DNA of 64,000 nucleotides from the NCBI GenBank assembly GCA_028829895.1, contig CM054181.1:115001-179000 (forward strand), in the 5' to 3' direction. This DNA comes from Sinotaia quadrata (Eukaryota; Mollusca; Gastropoda; Architaenioglossa; Viviparidae). Under the pieces are notes generated by a model that did not search any database, had not been told where the DNA came from, and saw nothing but the letters and a program-made list of their open reading frames with translations. A program made the position numbers and the translations under genes. Numbering within the stretch: position 1 is the first letter of the stretch; each line of letters opens with the position of its first letter. Shown piece by piece: positions 49,023-60,169 of this stretch.

Positions 49023-49088
49023 CTCAACAAAAGGTGGCTTTCCTGTTGCCATTTCTATTATGGTACATCCTAAAGACCAAATGTCAGC
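49023..49088 (-). CDS. MAP3K5: ASK1-like MAP3K exon: subdomain IX
   Basis: This exon is exactly 22 codons, with acceptor tttatttcag and donor GAG|gtaagt. It encodes [20 protein letters not shown] followed by Val-Glu. DIWSLGC is subdomain IX; its Asp stabilises the catalytic loop. The [12 protein letters not shown] stretch is nearly invariant in ASK and MEKK kinases. It begins and ends in phase 0, matching its neighbours. The reading frame continues open into the flanking intron, but the splice signals define the ends clearly. Confidence 0.94.
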
Positions 49089-49615
49089 CTGAAATAAACA
49101 AAATATCATTTCATATTTCCATGTCTTTCTATGTTGGGGCAAAATCATGCTTGTTAGAAGTACGTGTTTAGTATAAAACTGTTTTGGGCAATGGTTCATA
49201 TTTTTATTTTATTTTTATTTGTGTCACTTCATGTATATGTGTACTTTGCACAAGGAATGGTTTAATACTGGAAGCTATTATGTTATAAATTATAACTTCC
49301 ATTAATCAGCCAACACACTTCCTGTATGCTAAACCATAGCAGCATTATGCACTGTGCATCTAGGCAAAACATTAACAAACACTTACAAGTAAAATATTTT
49401 CTTTACGCTGTAAAATAAACACATCTAGGCAAAACTTAACAAACACTAGCAAAATATTTTCTTTTGCACTGTAAAATATGCACGTCAAAATTTCTTCCTT
49501 CATTTTATTTTGTTTAAAACGCTGTATTTGGCTATTAGGCCCAGATTTCAGTGTGACATTGGGAGTAATATAGAATACAAAACCAGGTAACAATATTGTG
49601 TTAAAACAAACTTAC

Positions 49616-49677
49616 AGGGGGTCCATAGCCACGAACGCCTTTATCAATCACTTCTGGTGCCATGTATTGAATGGTTC
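49616..49677 (-). CDS. MAP3K5: ASK1-like MAP3K exon: APE segment
   Basis: This 62-bp exon sits after a ttatttgtag acceptor and ends before gtaagt. With the single base carried over from the 57.6-kb exon it reads [19 protein letters not shown]. That is kinase subdomain VIII, with the APE motif that anchors the activation segment, followed by the ASK-type IDKG.RGYG loop. The intron separating it from the previous exon is about 7.9 kb and holds repeat copy D, a solo LTR and several minisatellites. The exon ends exactly on a codon boundary (phase 0). The residues following RGYG are Pro-Pro where human ASK1 has Lys-Ala (from memory); this is within the variation expected at that position. Confidence 0.92.
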
Positions 49678-50264
49678 CTACAAATAAAAAACTGGAGACT
49701 AGGATTTAGAAAATCATTTAATCAAGTAGCAAAATATCCAAGTTTTAGAAGGTTGTGAATCATGTAAATTTCTTTTTAAATGTTATTTTATCTGTAAACT
49801 ATTTTTAAAATAATTTTTTTAAAAGTATATGAATATTCTAAACTTAAAAATTAGAAAAATTAAATAAAAAATAGAAAACAAATCTAAATCAAACACAAAA
49901 ATAAACCAACTCTCAATGCTAGATGTTCTAGGTAAGTATAGGAAACATATAAATCTATCATAATGGATTGTTTAATTTAAGATTAAGCAATTGAATGAGT
50001 ATTCTAACACCCACAACAACCACTATTGTGTGTGTAGGTTACTATTTTGTGTTTTGAATCAAAATGTGTGCACGTCTGTCTCACTTGTGTAATGAACAAT
50101 GTTGAAAAGTTGCATGTGAATATTGAATGAAAACTGTCATGGTACTCATGAACAGTTGCCATTTTGTTTACTTCATTGCTTGTGTGAATCAAAATCTAGA
50201 GGGAAGTCATGTAGATGATATGAAAGCATTTTATTTTACTCCATATTATGAATGTGTTTGAGCA

Positions 50265-50328
50265 ATCACACATGCACACACATGCAGGCGCACGCACGCA
50301 CGCACGCACGCACAAGCACGCACGCACA

Positions 50329-50383
<55 letters not shown>
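50265..50383. repeat. (CGCA)n/(CA)n microsatellite
   Basis: A cgcacgcacgca block grading into about 25 CA units. Confidence 0.96.
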
Positions 50384-50385
<2 letters not shown>

Positions 50386-50775
50386 TGAAATTTGCAATTA
50401 CTAATAGTTTTTCTTAGCAGTGAAAGTGCCTGCTCAATCATCATAGAATTATCTAAGCCTATGTTTTTCTACTGCCGAAAAAATAGAAGACCAAGAGAGC
50501 TTCAAAATTACACCTAAATTACTAAATCATTAGGCTCTGCTTGATTAGCGCAAATTTGAACAAAATTTGCTAAGACATTGATGTAATATAGATGCCACAC
50601 GGAAGTCTGCAGCTAGCTATTATGTACAATAACCGAGAAAGCAGTGATGGAGCTGAATTACGCAACAATGTCTTGCAATGATTGTTCAGACTAAACATTT
50701 AAAGAGTCCCTTATAATTAATAAATATTCTTTAATATAATAAAATTTTAAATAATTTTAAGTAAGAATAAATTCG

Positions 50776-53428
50776 TGACAAAGTAAATCCCCCCCCCCCC
50801 CACTTATTTTTAAGTTTAATAGTTATTTAAGTTGCTAAATTGTCAGAGTGACCCAACCTTGGGCACTCTTTAAGGGAAGAATATTCTAGATTCTAGATTT
50901 GCTGATCTAGTGGAAACTGAGTGAGCAGTTTTTATTATCCAATGATTATGATTTATGAGATCAAGACTAGTAATGGGCTGAGTTGAAGGAGTTTACTTAC
51001 AGTAGAGAATTTTGCTGTCTATTCACTTTTGAAGTTGAAGACAAAGAGAGAAGTCCAGTCCTGAAGGCAATCGTTAGTTTGACTGGTGAGTTTAAATTGA
51101 CTGATTGAGAGAGAGTGGACTTGGAAAGATTTCATACATTTTTCTATTGATATGTTACACTAGTGTTATGTAAAGATGTACTATGTAAATTGATTTATTT
51201 ACTACAAATGTTTGAACTAAGCTGCGCACATGTGGTGTATTAATATGTGACATTGTTTGACACAATGTATTTATTGTATCATGTGTGCATGGGGATAATA
51301 ACTATTATTGCAGGAGATTGTAAGTTTTGAGAATGGAGTGTCAGATAGAATGGAGTTATATTGTAATGAATAAGAAACGTAGGCTTGCTCCTTGATTGTA
51401 AGTTGCAGTCAGCAAGCAGCCTTCTTCTTCTGATTCCTTTCATTTTGGTTGTGATTGTCTCTTTCTGGGAGTGTGTTTGACCCTGAGCTGTGAGTCTCAA
51501 GTGGAGCCTCAGGTTCAACTTTCAAGTTCCTAGCTACCCTTCGATTGTTCATTGTGATTGTGTTCTGCTCAAGAAACTGACGACAAGAGAGTTCCAGGTC
51601 AGTTGAGAGGAATGACACATCAGAGATTCCTTGCGCACGAGGCAGGAACACGTGCTGAGCACAGAAATTTTGACATTGTAATATTTTGACACTGTGATTG
51701 ATGTCATGAAACGAGCTTTCATTTTGTTTGAACAATTTAAATTGAAGTAAAATAATTAAAGTATTCAGTGTGAACGTGTCGTTAGTCGGAAGTGCGAACT
51801 TCCGGGAAGAGAGGGATGGGGGTTGTTGAGCTTTGCGTGGGCGTAACGGAAAGAATAGAGAGGGATGGGGGTTGTTGGGCCCTTGCGTGGGCGTAAAACA
51901 AAACATTTGGGTACCGGGCGGAAAAACAAAGCAGCGTAGCAGTGTCACGTTATTTAATTTTAGAAAGATGCGTGGGTGTTGTGATGGCATAAATACCTTT
52001 CTGTGCCATTGACCGTTACACATGGGCCTACTAGAGGAACCTAGGAGATTGGCCGTTGTCCCCTAGAGCTTGGGAGAAAGCTAAGAGAAAACCCTTGTTG
52101 AAGGTAAATAAATTATTGATGACTGAAAGGAGATTTTAATTACAGATTTTATTGTATTGATATATATATTATTGAGAAGATAGTCAGAGATCGATATGCT
52201 TAATTAGGATAACCTATTAGTCTCGAGGAAAAGACTTAGGGCCTCTTAATTATGAATTTCAGGGACTCAGTGAAAGAAGGAGACTTGGTGTACAACAAAG
52301 TACTTTCGTTAAAACTTGTGGCAAGAGCATCGACGAGCGATCTGGGCGTGGCCAGAGCTTCACGAACCGCTACAGTTAAGTTAAAACGAAAGAGGAATTG
52401 TGGCCCTTGTCTTCCTTGGTTGTTCCGAGATTAAAGAAACATGAACAGTTTATTCGAGATACTGTAGACAATCGATCTATGAAGAGACTTGAGAAAACAC
52501 TTCGATAAATCTTAAATCTAATTATTTCTTTTTCTTTAATTAAAGTTTATTGTTAATTGTTCATACGTCTTACGCGTCTTATTTAATGTTAAATGTAACT
52601 GTTGATGTACTGTAAATTCGCGTCACCATTGTAGTGTAGTGCCTTGTAAGTTAGCGTCAATGTTATATATTGTTATTAAATATAAAAATCTGCAGTTATT
52701 CTGCTGGGGGCTGACGAGTCAAGTAAATAGTCAGATCGTCGCCCCATAAGAAGTCTTGTTGTTTGTATCGGCATTCGTAGATGGATTAGTGCGCTAGCTG
52801 AAATAGATCTGAGCTAATCAGCATTATTACGAATCACCCCAAGCAGCATACGACAATTGATTTAAAAGGCCAGTGAAAAGACTGGGGAAGCTGTACTTAA
52901 TCCAGGTCATGTTAATTTATACATTTAATTCGAATAACTCCATTTCTATTCTCTGATAGGACTAACCTGCAATGTGTATTGACTATCACTGAACTATAAT
53001 TAGTTGAAATTTTATTATTATATATGTAGAGACTGTAAACTATAATTACCTGAATGGGGATTTGTGGAATATTGATGTCAAATTATCTGTTTCATTGTAA
53101 TTGTCATTTGTATAGTTGATTTTTCTTTTATTAAATTTTATTGTTAAATTTATTGACCTTCTTTATGCATACTGATATTCTTATATTGGAGAAGAAAGTG
53201 GGTGGATGGGGGCTCGCTAAATATAGATTAAATATAGATTTGTCTTCTCCTTAGTAAGAAGTTTTCCACATGCAGAAAACTTTATGTGACTGTAAATGTT
53301 GATTTATGTTGTGGAACTGTAAAAACGTTTACAAGCCAAAATATCCGTCAAGTGAGAGACGAGTGGTGTCTGTTGGCTGATCATTAATAAAATAAAATAA
53401 ATATTCTCATCACTTGAAATTGGTTATG
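50776..53428 (+). repeat. dispersed repeat, copy D, split by a solo LTR
   Basis: Starts tgacaaagtaaatcc followed by a poly-C tract, then ccttgggcactctttaag. It matches copy C closely, but between ttttgacactg (about 51,695) and aaggccagtgaaaaga (about 52,865) it carries a solo LTR that C lacks. It ends gtcaagtgagagacgag...catcacttgaaatt. Without the insert it would be about 1.5 kb. Confidence 0.76.
51702..52855 (+). mobile_element. solo LTR, 1,154 bp
   Basis: It begins TGTCATGAAAC and ends GCATACGACA, so it has TG..CA ends and a TGTC/GACA inversion. It is flanked by the 5-bp duplication attga (51,697-51,701 and 52,856-52,860). The insertion is confirmed by the uninterrupted homologue in copy C. 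It carries an internal ~50-bp tandem duplication (agagggatgggggttgttg, about 51,810-51,900). No coding similarity is seen. It most likely formed by recombination between the LTRs of a Gypsy- or BEL-type element. Confidence 0.85.
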
Positions 53429-53447
53429 AAAGATTAATTAATAATAA

Positions 53448-54283
53448 TGTGGAATGCGCTTGTTTTGTTTTACAGTAAAACCATGCCTGGCGGCATACTA
53501 GATCAGCGCCTTCTAGTTTTGAATCGTGCGGTGCAGTGTTTCCGCCTCTGCTGTAATAACGTGTAATACTATGTTAGTGTCTACATGTTTAATCGCCATT
53601 TATCATGTTATCCATTTATTAACTAAAGTTGATGTTTATGTATTCTAATAGGGAGTGGGTTGTAGTTTGTATTTATATAATTTTGTATATTAGTTTATAT
53701 TGTTTTCTTAGTGTAATTTATGATTTATGTGTGTGAGCATGGTTTCCCCCTAACACAGGAATATAGGTATTTATTTTATTTGATAATTTATTTTGTAAAT
53801 TATATTGTACGGAAATATTTTATTTAAAGAGTATTTAATATAGTACTTTTTTTTATAGTTAAAGTATTATATAACTCTAAGTAGTTTAAAAGGAATTTAC
53901 GTTAGAACAAATGTACAATAGCAAAGAAGAATCAGTTTAGCATCAGTTTTAGTCTCTGTGCTAGAATTGTCCAAGTGGTCCCCTTTGCGGCCCGGACTTT
54001 TAGATATTAAGTTACTGGTGTAAATGGGGAGATGAAGAGGAAGGCTTGTTTTGTATGCAACCATGTAACCAAACAGAGAGAGAGAAGCTTGGCTGATGGT
54101 ATGCGGGAGAGAGAGACAGAGCATTTGGCAGTGTGTCGCCTGAATAAAGACCGCATGGAAATGTAAACATGGTGTTGCATGTTGCCCTCTTTTGCTGTGG
54201 CTGCCATATTGTCTCATCATCATTGCTTCATCTCACATCCTGGGGTGACCCATAACAACACCACAACAACACACCCCATCACA
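53448..54283 (+). mobile_element. possible second solo LTR
   Basis: A GC-richer 836-bp block directly after copy D. Starts TGTGGAATG, ends CCCCATCACA and is flanked by ataa on both sides. An AATAAA at about 54,145 followed by GC-rich sequence resembles an LTR polyadenylation site. The 4-bp duplication is AT-rich and could be chance. Confidence 0.4.
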
Positions 54284-54619
54284 ATAAAAATTACCTTCAT
54301 TAATTAAGTGGTACACATGTCACTAAATTGAATAGAAAATGTCCATCATGTCATTTGATCATTCCATAATAAATTGTTGCATGAAAATATAAATAGGAGT
54401 ATTCACATTTTGATCTAACTCTCATCTAGTAAACACTGTCAAAGAGATTCAAAAGGACGATTCTCTAGAAAAATGTAAATCTTTAAATAAAATATAAATT
54501 AAGGTTACAAAAATCTTTCTAAATGATAGATGAAATCTAGATATGTCGTAGAAATATTTCTGTATAAAATTTAGAAGTTTTGCTGTCTTTAATATTATGT
54601 AAAGTATCGAACCGATGGT

Positions 54620-55235
54620 TGCTTGCTATACTAGTTGTCATAGCACTATATTTACTGTGTGTAGTACAGAGTTATTCACAAAACAATTAAAGTAATCATT
54701 TACTTCCTATACTAGTTAGCACTATATTTACTGTGTGTAGTACAGAGTTATTCACAAAACAATTAAAGTAATCATTTACTTCCTATACTAGTTAGCACTA
54801 TATTTACTGTATTTAGTACAGAGTTATTCACAAAACAATTAAAGTAATCATTTACTTCCTATACTAGTTAGCACTATATTTACTGTGTGTAGTACAGGAG
54901 TTATTCACAAAACAATTAAACTAATCAATTACTTCCTATACTAGTTAGCACTATATTTACTGTGTGTAGTACAGAGATATTCACAAAACAATGAAAGTAA
55001 TCGTTTACTTCCTATACTAGTTAGCACTATATTTACTGTGTGTAGTACAGAGATATTCACAAAACAACGAAAGTAATCGTTTACTTCCTATACTAGTTAG
55101 CACTATATTTACTGTGTGTAGTACAGAGATATTCACAAAACAATGAAAGTAATCGTTTACTTCCTATACTAGTTAGCACTATATTTACTGTATGTAGTAC
55201 AGAGTTATTCACAAAACAATTAAAGTAATCGTTTA
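54620..55235. repeat. 76-bp minisatellite
   Basis: Eight units with cttcctatactagttagcac, tatttactgtgtgtagtaca and ttattcacaaaacaattaaa. Highly homogeneous. Confidence 0.95.
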
Positions 55236-55239
55236 CGTG

Positions 55240-56330
55240 CATGTAAATCAGTAATTATTTTATATATGCAATGTATTAAGTGAATTGGTACCTTTTGAGC
55301 ATATACTTTATGCAAAACATTCAAATGTAACAATGATATTTTTTTATTTGGGTTGCATTTGTTATTTACTTTTTCCATAAAATACTCATTTTCTTGTTTC
55401 TGTTTTTGGTATAATGGATTAATAATATGCCTGGTAATTTCTTATGTGTATGATGATATCCCTGATTAACACATGATATAAAAAATTTAGCAATGGAAAT
55501 AAAAATATTGACACTATGTATATGCTAGTGAAGTATGGCTCATGACAGTTTTCTTTTGGTTTGTATATTTTGTTGTATGCAGCTACTTAAGGGCTGATGT
55601 TGATGTTGAAGTGAGGGAAAATATTTTTTTACAACTATTGTGCTTAATGTTAGTTGTCATGGTGACTGTTTTGATATATTCAGCAAAGGAAGTCCAATAT
55701 TCGAATGTCATCTTTGTTGCTTCTTGATGCATCTAACCCAAACAGTTTTACAAAATGTTTAGAATTATTAGGCCGAGTGATTTTTTTAAGAACTGATGAA
55801 ATAATGTTGCTGAACTGTTGTTATTTATTTGATGGAAATTATTAGAATGGGATGTTATGCTTAGCTATATCCGAACCAGACAGTTGTCTGAAACTAAATT
55901 ATTGAATGAAATAATGCAATATGTTTCTCTTTGATGGTAGAGAATTTCCTTATGTATGAGTCAGTAAAATCTAGCTACAAGATAGTAATAAATAAATTTT
56001 ACCATAATCCTGATCAGCTGATAGGTAATCCAACATCATAAAAGTGTGCCAAGTAACCTTTTTTTTTTTTATTCCCGCACTCTGAATTGTTGGATGGGGC
56101 AAAACAGCAAAACAGTATATAAACTGGCAACTTTATCACGATGGATGCAGTAGGGGAGACTCCTCTGTCTCTCACTTGCTACTGCTCTGTGGCTGCTCTG
56201 CCAGATCTGGAAACCTTTGGGTCTCCAACTTCTAAGGTGATCGAAGTTTCCATTTACTAAAACTCTGCTTATAGGAGTTTGGTAAGCTATCAGTAGGCTT
56301 TCTCTTTCTCTTCATGATTGTGGTTTACTC
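55240..56330. other. AT-rich DNA with a GC-richer, promoter-like segment
   Basis: 56,085-56,260 has a TATA-like gtatataaac (56,116) followed about 30 bases later by gatggatgcagtaggggaga and CT-rich sequence. It may be an LTR promoter or unrelated. No frame follows. Confidence 0.35.
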
Positions 56331-56334
56331 TTTC

Positions 56335-56545
56335 CACTGTGTTAGAATAGCAACTTGACAGTGTAGGTTAGGTAGTATAGTTAGATCTGTGTTAGAATAG
56401 CGGCTTCAGTGTAGGTTAGGTAATATAGTTAGATCTGTGTTAGAATAGCAGCTTGACAGTGTAGATTAGGTAGTATAGTTAGATCTATGTTAGAATAGCG
56501 GTTTGACAGTGTAGGTTAGGTAATATAGTTAGATCTAGGTAAAAG
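56335..56545. repeat. 50-bp minisatellite
   Basis: Four units tgtgttagaatagcagcttg + acagtgtaggttaggtagtatagttagatc. Confidence 0.93.
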
Positions 56546-56929
56546 ATGAATGAATGAATTGTCTAAGCATAAGCACTCTATGTAATACGCCCTATTTTTC
56601 TTCTCATTGTTAGTAACTGCATGGTGCTTGTAAATAGTGGTATGTAGCTGTTATAATTAAATTCTTATGTTCATTTAAAAAGAGTTGACTGGAATATAGT
56701 ATACAGTTGTCGTGAAAGAATGTGCCTGTATGAAGTTGACAGATGCTCAGCCACAGCAGACTAAATACTGAGACACAACACATCCATGGTGCCAGCCTTG
56801 ACCAAAATGTATCATGCGTGCGTGCGTGCGTGTGTGTGTAAATAGGTGGAGGTAAACAGAAGTAGATGTGTGTGGTCTGGCAAGTTTAAATAGGTAAATA
56901 GAAGTAGTGGAATTGGCCTCTTCGCCCTC

Positions 56930-57125
56930 TTTTACTTACAAAATGGCGTCAGAAGTTTAAAATTTGTATTAAATATGTTTACTTACAAAATGGCATCAGA
57001 AGTTTAAAATTTGTATTAAATATGTTTATTTACAAAAATGTCAGAAGTTTAAAATTTGTATTAAATATGTTTATTTACAAAAATGTTGTCAGAAGTTTAA
57101 AATTTGTATTAAATGTTTATTTACA
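56930..57125. repeat. 47-bp minisatellite
   Basis: Four units tttacttacaaaatggcatc + agaagtttaaaatttgtattaaatatg, losing bases toward the right. Confidence 0.93.
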
Positions 57126-57572
57126 CAAAAAATATTATTATTTTATTATTAATAAAGTAAGTAAGGTTAGGGAGTAGGATGAGTAAAGGAAACAAGAGAG
57201 AGAAATGGTTTTAGTCCTCTTAATCTCACTCATTTTTCAGTCTGTTGTTGTTTTTGTTGTTCTTCCTTTTTTAACTCTCTTTCCTCTTACTATACTATTG
57301 CTACTTTTTCTTTCCTTCATCCACTACAGTATGTATATATATATATTTAAGCAAAGATTTATAATGTTATCAATTTTACAATTTCACATACCTGGTGGTG
57401 GGCAAAAGTAATCACAAATATATAACAACAGAATTTTAAACTGAAAGAATTAATTGCAAAATAAGAATGAATTTATATTAACAATAAATTATAACATTAT
57501 TACATGATAAGGAAAGACAACCTAAAAAATTATAAAATTGTTGCTCCCTGCATTGAGCACATTCTGACTCAC

Positions 57573-57711
57573 CTGCAAACGTATCAACACATGGATTTAT
57601 GCCAGACAATCTTTTAGATGTGCCAAAGTCTGAGATTTTTAACACACCACTGTAGGTATTCACCAAAACATTATCTCCTTTGATGTCTCGGTGCACAATT
57701 TTATTATCATG
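57573..57711 (-). CDS. MAP3K5: ASK1-like MAP3K exon: kinase catalytic loop and DFG
   Basis: This exon encodes 46 codons plus one base of a Ser/Thr MAP kinase kinase kinase of the ASK family, stress-responsive kinases that activate MKK4/7 and MKK3/6 upstream of JNK and p38. It starts after a tttggcag acceptor and ends CAG|gtgagt. The peptide begins [14 protein letters not shown] (HRD loop with catalytic Asp, Lys and Asn, subdomain VIb) and continues through [11 protein letters not shown] (Mg-binding DFG). It ends [10 protein letters not shown], an activation-segment signature typical of ASK kinases. The Thr in DTF and the Thr opening the next exon fall where the regulatory threonines of human ASK1 (Thr838 and Thr842) are expected, judged from memory of the family. 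The upstream N-lobe (glycine loop, catalytic Lys) is not in the window, so the gene is partial here. The exon ends in phase 1. Confidence 0.93.
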
Positions 57712-57719
57712 CTGCCAAA

Positions 57720-58085
57720 GAAAATATAAAAATGAAATGAAAAAAATTATCTGTTTACTTATCCAAAAGTATAAACAATATTTAAGCATGTATACAATTT
57801 TATCTGTTTAACTCACAGTAAGTAGTACTAGATATATATATATAAAATAAGAAGTGATCAGAGAAATAACAGGCAATGATACTCTAAAAAGCATGTGAAT
57901 TAATGGCATTAAAGTCATTAAGTGAATTTTACAATTCACTTTGTACGTGATAATTATAAACAATGCCAGAACAGAAACACTTTATCTTGGATGTTGCCTT
58001 TGACGAGTATTGCACTGTGAAGCAACTCCAGAGAGGAACAGCCCACATGCCAAGGACTGGTTCAACTGACTTCGCGGTGCATCTG
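57720..58085. other. intron upstream of the kinase HRD exon
   Basis: AT-rich intron with branch/pyrimidine-rich sequence before 57,711. A GC-richer stretch at 57,985-58,080 (agcaactccagagaggaaca) has no convincing splice sites for a kinase N-lobe exon. Confidence 0.5.
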
Positions 58086-58089
58086 TTAT

Positions 58090-58495
58090 GACATTCAGAG
58101 ACCCTAGATGCTACATCAGGAGATCCTAAAGTTATGTAATTATAAAGTCAACAATTGAGACCCTAGATAGTACATCAGGAGATCCTAAAGTTATGTAATT
58201 ATAAAGTCAACAACTGATGGTACATCAGGAGATCCTAAAGTTATGTAATTATAAAGTCAACAACTGTTACCCTAGATGGTACATCAGGAGATCCTAAAGT
58301 TATGTAATTATAAAGTCAACAACTGTTACCCTAGATGCTACATCAGGAGATCCTAAAGTTATGTAATTATAAAGTCAACAACTGATGGTACATCAGGAGA
58401 TCCTAAAGTTATGTAATTATAAAGTCAACAACTGTTACCCTAGATGGTACATCAGGAGATCCTAAAGTTATGTAATTATAAAGTCAACAAATGAG
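58090..58495. repeat. ~60-bp minisatellite
   Basis: Seven units with tacatcaggagatcctaaag and ttatgtaattataaagtcaa. Alternating gatgg/gttaccctaga spacers give a two-type pattern (49 and 61 bp). Confidence 0.94.
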
Positions 58496-58496
58496 C

Positions 58497-59412
58497 AGCT
58501 TCAGTCAAGATACAATCGAATTCACTCAAACTTTAATCAAAGTATTTTTAGAGTTCACTCAGAAACATTCAGTGCTCTCTTATAAACTAATTTATTGTTT
58601 GCTCATAGCCTAAAATTACAGGTGGAGAGGTGGAGAATTAACATCTTGCCCAACCTCCCAGCAAAACATGACACATATTTGGGAATCTTATCATGGGATT
58701 GAACTCATAATTATACAAATTTCACACTAGAGACCTTATTCAATTTTTTTGTCCAAGAGGAACCCACAAATAACTTGCCATTAGAACATAAGAAATATAA
58801 ATATGCAGTACAAATATCTGACTGAAACTGTTGGTTGTATTGATTTTTTATATTGCATTTTTATTACTGTTAACCAATTATTTGTGAGGTTTTGTTGGAA
58901 GATGGGCAAGATGTAAATTCTCCACCATCCAGGATTGCTCACAACCTTAGACCAATCATCAAATTACACCTGGCTGGCCACATGCATTAGAAAAATGAAA
59001 GAAGAGTGATAGTTCTAGAAGATCACTCGAAGTTCCTGATACATACAGCCTGGATAGTAAGCAAATACAGGTGACAGACTACAACATATAACATGAGAAT
59101 CACGCTAACATGTGTGGACTAAGTATCAACAATATTCAACAAGAAATAACATAAGACAGCAAGGTTACATACAGCGAATAGTTCAACAGTTACAATTAGA
59201 GTTTATATGCATACAAGTTCATAATCATGACCATGTGGTGTTGTAAGAGAATGTTCGTTCTAGGTCCCATGACACTGTAGAAGTTATTTGGTTTGTTCGT
59301 ATGAGCAAACAATAAATGAGTTTATAAGAGAACACTGAGTGTTTCTGAGTGAACTCTAAAAGTACTTAGATTAAAGTTCAAGTGAATTCAATTGTATCCT
59401 GAAGGAAGCTGT
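58497..59412. repeat. foldback-like inverted repeat
   Basis: Two inverted arms of about 115 bp, 58,497-58,610 and about 59,285-59,412, share e.g. gagttcactcagaaacatt (left) against aatgtttctgagtgaactc (right, with one base variant). A second motif, gggcaagatgttaattctcc, occurs inverted at about 58,640-58,655 and directly at about 58,903 and 59,459. This gives a mixed inverted/direct architecture. No coding frame. Possibly a foldback transposon or two opposing copies of one repeat. Confidence 0.7.
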
Positions 59413-59889
59413 GCGGTTGTTGATTTTAAAAGAATATATGACATTTACTGGGACATGGGCAAGATGTTAATTCTCCACCACCCCAGGCCGCCTGTAACTA
59501 GGCTAATCCCCAGACCACACCTTCTGGCTGGCCAAACATGTTAGAAAGATGAATGATAGATAATGTTGAATAGAAGAGTGATAGTTTTAGAAGTTCTGAG
59601 ATATACTTGTGGAGTTTCTTAATTCTAAACAAATCCTAACGTACTAATTGTCCCAAATGACATAATTATACCTACATTTAAATTCTATTAAACACACTCT
59701 AATTCTAACAAGTGTTTACTTAATCGTATTAATGTTATAATTCAATAAAAATTTGATTTGCAGTTTTCCTAATTTTACATCCTGCACTCTACTGTTGATG
59801 CAATTTGTCAATGCCTAGCTGAATGACATAGAGAATGCTGATGTTTCTGTCTCATAAGTATGAGCAAAGGACATTTACTTCACATTCTC

Positions 59890-60165
59890 CTTCGATACAT
59901 TCTCTTGCAAACTATCAAGTTTCTCATTCCATACATTCTCTTGCAAAGCTAACAAGTTTCACCTTCCATACATTCTCTTGCAAAGCTAACAAGTTTCTCA
60001 TTCCATACATTCTCTTGCAAAGCTATCAAGTTTTTCATTCCATTCTCTTGCAAAGCTATCAAGTTTTTCATTCCATTCTCTTGCTAAGCTATCAAGTTTT
60101 TAATTCCATACAATCTCTTGCAAAGCTATCAAGTTTCTCATTCCATACATTCTCTTGCAAAGCTA
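59890..60165. repeat. 36-37-bp minisatellite, left part
   Basis: About eight units ttccatacattctcttgcaa + agctatcaagttttta; interrupted by the piggyBac remnant at a TTAA in the unit. Confidence 0.94.
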
Positions 60166-60169
60166 TTAA

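Noticed and set aside
51409..52023. 204-codon minus-strand frame
   Set aside because: Spans the junction between repeat copy D and the solo LTR, which makes a real gene implausible.
57205..57411. 68-codon hydrophobic plus-strand frame
   Set aside because: T-rich intron sequence read as Leu/Phe; composition artefact.
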